A DNA stretch of 13,307 bases from Chloroflexota bacterium (GTDB taxonomy: Bacteria; Chloroflexota; Anaerolineae; UBA4142): positions 1-13,307 of the forward strand of contig JACQGS010000117.1 of assembly GCA_016199405.1 (NCBI GenBank), in the 5' to 3' direction. Below are positions 1 to 5,456 of this stretch, piece after piece. The position numbers and the translations under genes are program-made. Within the stretch, counting starts at the first letter, position 1. Each line of letters starts with the position of its first letter. A model generated the notes under the pieces. It saw only the letters and a program-made list of their open reading frames with translations. It did not search any database and was not told the origin of the DNA.

Positions 1-203
1 GTCGGCGGGCGCGTGTTGGTAGGCGAAGGTGAGGGTTGCGGGGTGGGCGTCCGCGTTGGAGGAATGGGTGTGGCAGTCGGACGACGCGTGGGAGTTGCCG
101 TCGGCTGAAGCTCAGCGATCAAAATATCGCTGGTCCGACACGCCAACGTCAAACCGACTAGCAAGATGCCGGTCGCGAATGTTCTTGAAAAGTTCAGCCG
201 CAT
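1..203 (-). CDS. Lipoprotein with Pro/Thr-rich linker, partial (runs off left edge)
   Basis: This is the first 67 codons of a gene that continues beyond the left edge. The start is ATG at 203, preceded by AGGAAA. The N-terminus has a basic start, a hydrophobic stretch and a lipobox ending LTLAC with Cys22, so a lipid-anchored, surface-exposed protein is expected. From about residue 33 the chain becomes a Pro/Thr/Arg linker (QPTATPTRRPTATP and onward), which is common in Chloroflexota secreted proteins. It begins 17 bases after the stop of the next lipoprotein upstream and shares its head (LACRTSDIL against LACRTTDVL), so the two look like a tandem duplicate in one transcript. The globular part is outside the window and no function can be given. 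Confidence 0.8.
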   Translation of the reverse strand, partial: MRLNFSRTFATGILLVGLTLACRTSDILIAELQPTATPTRRPTATPIPPTRTPTPQPSPSPTNTRPP

Positions 204-220
204 TTTGTTTCCTGAAAAAA

Positions 221-847
221 TTATCGCACCTGTTCCCAGAGTTGAAAGTCGACGACGCCGCGCCAGCATGCGGCGGGATCGTCCGGATTCCTGATAGCAT
301 TAAAGTCAATTCTGCCGGCATCGGAAATCCGCCGACCGCCTTCAACGATCCACACAAAGCGCGTTTGACCCGGCGCTGCGCCGAAAGCGCTCACGATCAT
401 CGAATAAAATCCATCTCCGTCTTCGCCGGATTCTCTCTTGTCCGCAACGGGACCATCCAATGCGAATGACATTACCACCGTCTTTCCATTCACGGGCGAT
501 GATCCTTCGTAAACCGTGCCTTGAATGAAAGATTGCCCGGAATGAACACACTTGATATTAACGGCTTTGTATCTGAATGGCGGCGCGGTCGCGGCAGGCG
601 GCGCAATCGGTGGAACCGCCGTGGGCGGGCGCGCGGTTGGTCTCGCCGTCGGCGCCCGCGTGCGCGTGCGCGTCGCGGTGGGAGTTAGCGTCGCGGTGGG
701 CGCGGGCGTAAAGGTCGCGCGTGCGGCGACGCGCGTCGGTGTGGGCTGACTCGCCGTCGATAAGACATCAGTCGTGCGGCACGCAAGGATTGTCACGGTA
801 AAGGCAATTCCTAGCGCGAACCGGCGCGCCCACCCATAAACTCGCAT
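221..847 (-). CDS. Lipoprotein with Pro/Thr linker and Ig-like/regulatory-like C-terminal domain
   Basis: A 208-residue predicted lipoprotein. I chose the ATG at 847 because AAGGAG lies 5 bases before it; a TTG at 865 would add six residues but has no such site. The signal segment ends in TILAC, with Cys23 as the lipidation residue. Residues from about 35 to 90 form a Pro/Thr/Ala/Arg linker coded by GC-rich quasi-repetitive DNA (about 590-750). The C-terminal ~115 residues (SFIQGTVYEGSSPVNGKTV, then DGDGFYSMIV, ending ACWRGVVDFQL) resemble a carboxypeptidase-regulatory-like beta-sandwich in which a KGTVYD...G.PV.GA strand is followed by a final VVDF strand. Anchorage outside the membrane is a firm inference; the binding partner is unknown. 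It is paralogous to the downstream partial gene. Confidence 0.85.
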   Translation of the reverse strand: MRVYGWARRFALGIAFTVTILACRTTDVLSTASQPTPTRVAARATFTPAPTATLTPTATRTRTRAPTARPTARPPTAVPPIAPPAATAPPFRYKAVNIKCVHSGQSFIQGTVYEGSSPVNGKTVVMSFALDGPVADKRESGEDGDGFYSMIVSAFGAAPGQTRFVWIVEGGRRISDAGRIDFNAIRNPDDPAACWRGVVDFQLWEQVR

Positions 848-875
848 TCGGATCTCCTTGTTCAATTGCGGGACT

Positions 876-902
876 AAAAAAAGAGCGCGTATTGGAACGC
901 GC
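876..902 (-). terminator. Rho-independent terminator after the dnaB operon
   Basis: Read on the minus strand: GCGCGT (902-897), a six-base loop, ACGCGC (890-885), TC, then seven T (882-876). It lies 79 bases after the stop of the double-AAA+ gene and 29 bases before the lipoprotein ATG. It therefore most likely ends the replication operon, although it also falls inside the leader expected from the promoter-like site at 918-945. Confidence 0.7.
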
Positions 903-917
903 GGCGGTGCGGGAGAA

Positions 918-945
918 ATTATACCATCAATGAAGAGGAGAGCAA
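918..945 (-). promoter_or_regulatory. Promoter-like site ahead of the lipoprotein pair
   Basis: Minus strand: TTGCTC (945-940), a 16-base spacer, then a consensus TATAAT (923-918). Transcription would begin near 911 and read the lipoproteins. The terminator at 902-876 lies immediately downstream, so either the site is weak or fortuitous, or the leader is attenuated. Confidence 0.55.
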
Positions 946-980
946 AAAACGCGAGGCGTCAGGGGCGCGGACCTGCCGCG

Positions 981-2333
981 TTAGCGCGGGTGGGTGCGTC
1001 CGCGGCGCGCTGTCGGTTCATTCTTCATCTGCACGCGGCGGTGCGTGGTGCGATAACTGGGCGCGAGAATTTCTTCGACCGAGTTACGATCGAGATCGTA
1101 AATGCGCGAGATAATGCGCGAGTCGATATTGGCGTCCGAATTCATCGTGATAATCGTCGGCAGATGCGCGACATAGCGGTGATCGATAATCTGAAATAGT
1201 TTTTCGCGCGCCCACGGCGTGGCGTTCTCCGTGCCGAGATCGTCCAGCACCAAAACCGGAACGCTCCGCGTATCTTCAAAGCGTTGGTCGTAGGAAGTGA
1301 CGCTGCCGGGCGCAAATGCCGCGCGGAGATGATCGAGCAAATCCGGCACCGTCACGAGTGAGACGCTGTAGCCATTCTTCATCAACTGATTCGCAATCGC
1401 CGCGGCGAGGTGGGTCTTGCCGCAACCGTGATGCTCACCCGTGAAAACGATAAACCCTTTTGGATCTTGCGCATACGCTTTGGCTTTGTTGAAAGTTTTC
1501 CGCAAATTTTCACGCGGCGGTCCCGTCAATTCTTCTCCGCGCTGATCGAAAGAAGCAAACGTCATCTCGCTGTACATTCCCAGATTGGAAAGCTGACTGC
1601 CGCGCGAATCAATCCCGGCTTGCCGATAATCCGGCGCGAGGATCGTGACGATCGCGCACAACGCCGAATCGGCAAGGCGCGAACGCAGACGCGCGTCGAT
1701 ATCTTCCAACTCGCGATTCGTCGTGATGACCGTCGGGAGCAGCGCGTTGTAACGGTGGTTGAGCAATTGATACAATTTTTCATTTGCCCACGTCGTCGGC
1801 GATTGCGCGCCAAGATCATCGAGGAGGAGCAATTCGGTCGAGCGAATCGATTCGAAGCGTTCGTCGTACGAGACCGCACTCGCGGGCGCGAACGTCGAGC
1901 GCAGGTGGTCGAGCAAATCTGGCACGACAATGAACAAGGCAGAGGCGCCGCGGTTCAAGCGCGCGTTGGCAATTGCGGCGGCGAGGTGGGTCTTGCCGCA
2001 ACCGTAGCTGCCTTTCAACAAGAGCCAGCCGCGCGGTTCTTCGGCGAAACGCTGCGCGCGCTCGAATGCCTCCCGCAATGTTTTCTTTTTGTCCGCGCTC
2101 AATCCGACGCCATCGGCTTTGAAACGCTCGAACGTCAATTGCGAAAGATGCACCATCCCGCTCGTTTGGTGCAAACTCGCCAAGCGGGCATCGCGTGTTT
2201 CATCAATTTTGCAATGGCACGGAATCGCGCGCCCAAAATCGGGATGACCGACCGGCACGTCGCGGCGCAAAAACCCCGCGCCGCCGCAGGTTGGGCAATT
2301 GGGATCAGCGGTTGTGATATTTACGGTGTTCAT
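981..2333 (-). CDS. DnaC/DnaI-type helicase loader with zinc-binding N-terminus and two tandem AAA+ domains
   Basis: A 450-residue protein, well above the 230-310 residues usual for single-ATPase loaders of the DnaC/DnaI/IstB group. Residues 13-41 hold a Cys cluster (CPTCGGAG, then PCHC) typical of the zinc-binding head in such loaders. AAA+ domain 1 (about 60-235) has Walker A GSYGCGKT (108-115), Walker B LLLLDDLG (168-175), sensor-1 TTN (204-206) and an RLRSRL motif (215-220). Domain 2 (about 253-428) repeats all of this: GEHHGCGKT (299-307), VLVLDDLG (360-367), TMN (396-398), SRIISR. The second P-loop carries one extra residue. The start overlaps the DnaD gene by 29 bases and the Cys motif requires it; no Shine-Dalgarno is seen, so coupled translation is likely. 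As third gene after dnaB and dnaD it probably loads the DnaB helicase. The loader role comes from family and context; the double architecture is read from the sequence. Confidence 0.88.
   Translation of the reverse strand: MNTVNITTADPNCPTCGGAGFLRRDVPVGHPDFGRAIPCHCKIDETRDARLASLHQTSGMVHLSQLTFERFKADGVGLSADKKKTLREAFERAQRFAEEPRGWLLLKGSYGCGKTHLAAAIANARLNRGASALFIVVPDLLDHLRSTFAPASAVSYDERFESIRSTELLLLDDLGAQSPTTWANEKLYQLLNHRYNALLPTVITTNRELEDIDARLRSRLADSALCAIVTILAPDYRQAGIDSRGSQLSNLGMYSEMTFASFDQRGEELTGPPRENLRKTFNKAKAYAQDPKGFIVFTGEHHGCGKTHLAAAIANQLMKNGYSVSLVTVPDLLDHLRAAFAPGSVTSYDQRFEDTRSVPVLVLDDLGTENATPWAREKLFQIIDHRYVAHLPTIITMNSDANIDSRIISRIYDLDRNSVEEILAPSYRTTHRRVQMKNEPTARRGRTHPR
1044..2159 (-). repeat. In-frame tandem duplication of the AAA+ module
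   Basis: Protein residues 59-236 and 252-430 are two copies of one module, offset by about 192 residues. Shared blocks include VPDLLDHLR, SYD.RFE, LDDLG, EKL.Q...HRY, LPT.IT and ILAP.YR. At DNA level a 28-base stretch over the P-loop is identical in both copies (1402-1429 and 1978-2005), 576 bases apart. Elsewhere the copies have clearly diverged. Confidence 0.85.
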
Positions 2334-2979
2334 AGAACCATGATTTGCCGGGTCGTTCTTTCATACTGCGACCCTCGGTCTTCCAGCGATCGAGAATCTT
2401 GCGCGCGTAACTCCAACTGCGCTTGTTATTCTTGACCGCGATTTGAATCGCTTCGGCAATCCACGCCGCCGGGAAATCTTTTTCGGCGGCTTTCAATTCG
2501 TCGGCGAGCATCGGTGTCAGCATGCCCATATTCTGCTCGTAGAGCGCGAAAATGTTCGGGCGCGATTTAGCATCTGCCTTCTCGAGCGCGGCGACGCGCG
2601 GCTGCGGAGCGGCGGCTTGCGCGGCGCGTTCGTACGCGCGACGACCGGCATCGCTGTTCACAAAATACCACGTGTCATTCGCGTCTTGCCAACGCAACAA
2701 CGATCCGCGCTCGACGGCTTTCTCTAACGCGCGCTCAAGCGCATCTTCGGCAGATGCGCCATTCGCTGCGAGCGATTGCATCAGCGTCGCATCGCCGGTG
2801 AGATCGCGCGCGCTCACGCATAATGACTTGGCGTTTTGATTAGCCATCCGCCACATCAGATGCAGCGTCACGCGAAGTTCGGCAAGATCGTCAATTGCCG
2901 GCGCAAGCTCGGTGAAAAATAGATTGGGCAGCGGCGTGACGCTCACTTTGCCGGACGGAAAGCCGGAGAAGAGTTTCAT
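2305..2979 (-). CDS. DnaD-domain replication initiation protein
   Basis: A 224-residue protein. The ATG at 2979 is preferred: it sits 4 bases after the dnaB stop and begins MKLFSGFPSGK, the usual opening of this family. A TTG at 3030 would run back into dnaB. Residues 1-115 form the N-terminal winged-helix-like part (TPLPNLFFTELAPAIDDLAE, then a helix ending LMWRMAN). After an Ala-rich hinge (about 117-138), residues 142-202 form the DnaD C-terminal domain: NIFALYEQNMGMLTPML, AWIAEAI, and the signature NNKRSWSYARKILDRW. The last ~20 residues are basic. DnaD-family proteins bind DNA at initiation or restart and help bring the helicase loader. Position between dnaB and the loader gene fits that job. 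The product name is well supported; the precise role in this organism is inferred. Confidence 0.9.
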   Translation of the reverse strand: MKLFSGFPSGKVSVTPLPNLFFTELAPAIDDLAELRVTLHLMWRMANQNAKSLCVSARDLTGDATLMQSLAANGASAEDALERALEKAVERGSLLRWQDANDTWYFVNSDAGRRAYERAAQAAAPQPRVAALEKADAKSRPNIFALYEQNMGMLTPMLADELKAAEKDFPAAWIAEAIQIAVKNNKRSWSYARKILDRWKTEGRSMKERPGKSWFYEHRKYHNR

Positions 2980-2983
2980 ACTT

Positions 2984-4384
2984 CTATCTGCCTCTTCTAC
3001 CGTCTTCTGGCTCCACAAATAAATTTTCAAACTTGGCTTGCTCTTCGATAAAGCGCAATTTCAGATCGCGGGTCGGTCCGTGCCGATGCTTAGAGACCAG
3101 AATCTCGGCGATTTTTTCTGGATACTCTTTGCTGGGATGCGCGGCTTGCCATGCTTCGAGCGTCGGATAATAGGTTTTCTCGCGGAAAATAAAAATCACG
3201 ACATCCGCATCTTGCTCGATGCTGCCGGACTCACGAAGGTCAGCCAGCTGCGGACGATGGTCTTGCCGCGATTCCACCGCGCGCGAAAGCTGCGATATCG
3301 CGACGACCGGCACATGCAGATCGCGCGCCAGCTCTTTCAACTGCCGCGAGATTTGTGAAATTTCTTGCACGCGATTTTCGATGCGCCCGCGCGCGGTCAT
3401 CAATTGTAAATAATCAATCACGATCATATCCAACCCGAACTCGGAATGCAGGCGGCGCGCTTTGGCGCGCACTTCCAGCGGCGTCAGCGCCGCGCTATCG
3501 TCAATAAAAATATTCGCTTCCGAGAGGACGCCGGTCGCTTTGACGAGTTTGGGATACTCGTCCTCGCTGACTTTGCCGATCCGCAAATTTTGCGAATCAA
3601 TCACCGCCATGCCGGCGACGAGCCGCTGCACCAATTGCTCCGCCGACATTTCCAGACTAAAGAGCGCGATGCGTTTGCGTTTTTCCAGCGCGGCGTGTTG
3701 CAGAATCGAAAGCCCAAACGAGGTTTTGCCGGAACCGGGACGACCGGCGACGATGATGAGATCGGATGGTTGAAAGCCGCCGAGGAGCTTATCGAGATCG
3801 TAAAAGCCGGTCTGCACGCCGAGCAGTTCGGTCGGATGCCGTTGAACGTAATCGAGGCGATCGAGAAATTGATCGACCGCGAGGCGGATCGGTTTGAGGT
3901 CGCGGCTCATGCGCCGCTGCGCGACCTGAAAAATTACCTCTTCCGATTTATCGATGATCGTGTCAATGTCATCGCCGCTGTCGTAGGCAAGCCCCGCGAT
4001 TTGCGTGGACGCTTGAATCAACCGGCGTTGGAGCGCGGTCTGCTCGACGATGCGCGCGTAATGCTCGACGTTCGCGGCGGTGGGGGTCGCGTTGATCAGC
4101 GCGGTAATGTACGCCGCGCCGCCGACGTCGTTGATCCGGTTGCGGCGTTCCAGTTCGGCGACGATGGTGAGAAAATCGATCGGCTGGCGTTGCTCGTGCA
4201 ACGCAAAAATGGCTTCAAAGATCCAATGGTTTTTTTCGAGATAGAAATCTTCGGCGCGCGTGATCGGCGCGACCTTGATGATCGAGTCGGGGTCAATGAG
4301 CAACGCGCCGAGCACGGCTTGCTCGGCTTCTAAATTGCTCGGCATCGTACGGTCGGGGGCAGTGGTGAGGCGGACGTCCATCAT
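2984..4384 (-). CDS. dnaB: Replicative DNA helicase DnaB
   Basis: A full-length 466-residue DnaB, the hexameric 5'-3' fork helicase. The N-terminal domain (about 15-115) has the typical NLEAEQAVLGALLIDPDSI start. A linker helix follows, then the RecA-type ATPase domain (about 185-460). Key sites are Walker A GRPGSGKT (214-221), the LFSLEMSAEQL segment (241-251), Walker B IVIDYLQLM (321-329), the SQLSRAVESR loop (364-373), and DLRESGSIEQDADVV (382-396). KHRHGPTRD (432-440) corresponds to the arginine-finger segment usually read KxRxGPTG. No intein or break is present. Two ATG codons stand together at 4384 and 4381; 4384 is used but the choice is open, since no strong Shine-Dalgarno is seen. 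It is first in a dnaB-dnaD-loader operon. Confidence 0.97.
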   Translation of the reverse strand: MMDVRLTTAPDRTMPSNLEAEQAVLGALLIDPDSIIKVAPITRAEDFYLEKNHWIFEAIFALHEQRQPIDFLTIVAELERRNRINDVGGAAYITALINATPTAANVEHYARIVEQTALQRRLIQASTQIAGLAYDSGDDIDTIIDKSEEVIFQVAQRRMSRDLKPIRLAVDQFLDRLDYVQRHPTELLGVQTGFYDLDKLLGGFQPSDLIIVAGRPGSGKTSFGLSILQHAALEKRKRIALFSLEMSAEQLVQRLVAGMAVIDSQNLRIGKVSEDEYPKLVKATGVLSEANIFIDDSAALTPLEVRAKARRLHSEFGLDMIVIDYLQLMTARGRIENRVQEISQISRQLKELARDLHVPVVAISQLSRAVESRQDHRPQLADLRESGSIEQDADVVIFIFREKTYYPTLEAWQAAHPSKEYPEKIAEILVSKHRHGPTRDLKLRFIEEQAKFENLFVEPEDGRRGR

Positions 4385-4400
4385 AAGTCACTCAAGGCGA

Positions 4401-4435
4401 AAATAATTCCCGGTGGGAGTATCCGGGAATTATTT
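4401..4435 (-). terminator. Perfect 13-bp hairpin between the RHH gene and dnaB
   Basis: Arms 4401-4413 (AAATAATTCCCGG) and 4423-4435 are exact inverse complements around a 9-base loop. It lies 22 bases after the stop of the small RHH-like gene and 16 bases before the dnaB ATG. T-rich ends on both strands make it look like a bidirectional terminator. Because no dnaB promoter fits between it and dnaB, it may be partly read through or act in the dnaB leader. Confidence 0.7.
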
Positions 4436-4457
4436 TTTGGGACAGCTGCGGCTTGAA

Positions 4458-4733
4458 CTACGCATTTCGGAGAACTGGCTCGCTGGTCGAACGCGCACCT
4501 TCATGCTGATGTGGATCAAAACGATCCGATAAATCTTGTCGCAACCCCCGCCCCACGTAGAATTTGATAAGCGCTTCGACGGACATTTCGCGGCTGACCG
4601 CAACCTGAGACAACGAAGCCAGCGCGTCCTGGAGAATGCGAATGCTCACGGGCGCAGAAGGTCTTGGCCGGAGTCGAAGATTATTTTTTTGCGGATCACG
4701 CTTCTTCATACGATTTCCATACGACCGATCCAT
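4458..4733 (-). CDS. Small ribbon-helix-helix-like protein
   Basis: About 91 residues from the ATG at 4733, which lies 19 bases after the DUF151 stop; an ATG at 4709 (83 residues) is equally possible, and one at 4793 would overlap DUF151. The head is very basic (KKRDPQKNNLRLRPRP). Residues 28-68 (PVSIRILQDALASLSQVA, then EMSVEALIKFYVGRGLRQDL) match a pattern I associate with CopG/ribbon-helix-helix proteins: a beta-strand, helix A, a turn before MSVEALI, and helix B. Small DNA-binding regulator or antitoxin-like protein is the best guess. No partner toxin is adjacent. It shares a transcript with the DUF151 gene. Confidence 0.6.
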   Translation of the reverse strand: MDRSYGNRMKKRDPQKNNLRLRPRPSAPVSIRILQDALASLSQVAVSREMSVEALIKFYVGRGLRQDLSDRFDPHQHEGARSTSEPVLRNA

Positions 4734-4752
4734 TATTTGGCAAAGGTCAACC

Positions 4753-5280
4753 TCAATTATCTTTTGTCTTCTCTTCGCCCTTGCCCAAATCATCCAGATC
4801 GAGGTCTTCGAGCAAATCGCGGAACGGTTCCAGTTTTTCCGCTTCTTCGCGCGAAACGCCGTCGGCGGCTTGGCTCGGACGAATGGAGGCGCGTTCCATC
4901 ACCATCTCTTTGACGTACACCGGCACTTGGACGCGCACCGCCAGCGCAATCGCATCGCTGGGGCGCGCATCAATCTCGACGGTCTTGCCGTCCACCTTCA
5001 TAAAAATCGACGCGAAAAAAGTTTCGTCGCGCAGTTCGCGCACGACGACGTATGCCGGCACCGCGCCGGTTTCGGTAATTACGCTCTTGAGCAAGTCGTG
5101 CGTCAGCGGGCGCGCGACTTGATTGCCTTGCAACGCAATCGTAATCGCATCCGATTCAAACGGACCGATCCAGATCGGCAAAAAGCGTTCGAGCTTGTCC
5201 TTCAACACGACGATCCGATGAGGTGAGACGAGACTCACGCGCACGCTATCAATGGTAACTTCCAGCCAATCCGCATCCAT
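4753..5280 (-). CDS. DUF151 / bifunctional nuclease-family protein
   Basis: A 175-residue protein of the BFN/DUF151 family, first named from bifunctional DNase/RNase proteins and widespread in bacteria. The conserved core spans about residues 10-125: RIVVLKD...LPIWIGPFESDAI (22-46), RPLTHDLL (57-64), the FFASI strand (88-92), and VEIDARPSDAIALAVR (101-116) followed by VPVYV. The tail (about 135-175) is acidic and looks disordered (EDLDLDDLGKGEE). The ATG at 5280 has AGGGAG 6 bases upstream, and a good promoter lies at 5333-5362. It is the first gene of a two-gene unit with the RHH-like protein. Family assignment is firm; the in-vivo substrate is unknown. Confidence 0.92.
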   Translation of the reverse strand: MDADWLEVTIDSVRVSLVSPHRIVVLKDKLERFLPIWIGPFESDAITIALQGNQVARPLTHDLLKSVITETGAVPAYVVVRELRDETFFASIFMKVDGKTVEIDARPSDAIALAVRVQVPVYVKEMVMERASIRPSQAADGVSREEAEKLEPFRDLLEDLDLDDLGKGEEKTKDN

Positions 5281-5332
5281 TTTTCACTCCCTCGTAACGC
5301 GGCGAGTTTTCTCCGCGCTCTCTTTCGGCGCG

Positions 5333-5362
5333 ATTATACCACAATCGCAAGTCGCGCGGCAA
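5333..5362 (-). promoter_or_regulatory. Sigma70-type promoter for the DUF151 unit
   Basis: Minus strand: TTGCCG (5362-5357), an 18-base spacer, then TATAAT (5338-5333). The start would be near 5326, giving a leader of about 45 bases that includes the Shine-Dalgarno sequence. Confidence 0.65.
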
Positions 5363-5376
5363 GCGGAAAAATGTGA

Positions 5377-5404
5377 CCCTTCGCTGCGCTCAGGGCAGGC
5401 TCAG
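5377..5404. repeat. Dispersed CCTTCG...CTCAGG-type short repeat
   Basis: CCCTTCGCTGCGCTCAGGG followed by CAGGCTCAG, lying in the 176-base gap between mutS and the DUF151 gene. Its CCTTCG and CTCAGG elements recur in the insertion inside hsdM (11353-11407), suggesting one dispersed family. Confidence 0.45.
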
Positions 5405-5409
5405 TGACA

Positions 5410-5456
5410 CGTGACATGTGGCAGGGAGAAACGTTCGCCACTTCTCCCTTGTCACG
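5410..5456 (-). terminator. Imperfect hairpin just after mutS
   Basis: CGTGACA (5410-5416) pairs with TGTCACG (5450-5456) and AGGGAGAA (5423-5430) pairs with TTCTCCCT (5442-5449), leaving a 6-base bulge on one side. GTGGC in the bulge can alternatively pair with GCCAC (5437-5441) in the loop. It begins one base after the mutS stop. It lacks a T-run, so it may protect the mRNA end more than stop transcription. Confidence 0.45.

Noticed and set aside
590..750. GCGCG/GTGGG-rich repeats as a possible CRISPR array or tandem repeat
   Set aside because: No regular repeat-spacer spacing. It is the Pro/Thr/Arg linker of the lipoprotein read in the other direction.
1410..2435. Long open frame on the plus strand opposite the double-AAA+ gene
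   Set aside because: Its product is Arg-rich, low-complexity and unlike any family. It exists because the GC-rich minus-strand gene leaves the antisense frame open.
2980..3030. TTG start for the DnaD-domain gene at 3030
   Set aside because: It overlaps dnaB by 47 bases and precedes the family's typical MKxFxGFPxGK opening, which begins at 2979.
3446..4333. 295-codon open frame opposite dnaB
   Set aside because: Fully antisense to a certain dnaB, with the Arg/Asp/Phe-rich composition of a shadow frame and no recognisable domain.
981..4384. Replication cassette as prophage or plasmid
   Set aside because: No phage structural, integrase, partition or rep genes are near; dnaB-dnaD-loader next to DUF151 and mutS looks chromosomal.
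4734..4793. Extension of the RHH-like gene to the ATG at 4793
   Set aside because: It would overlap the DUF151 coding end by 41 bases and adds residues unlike the family; a start at 4733 or 4709 fits better.
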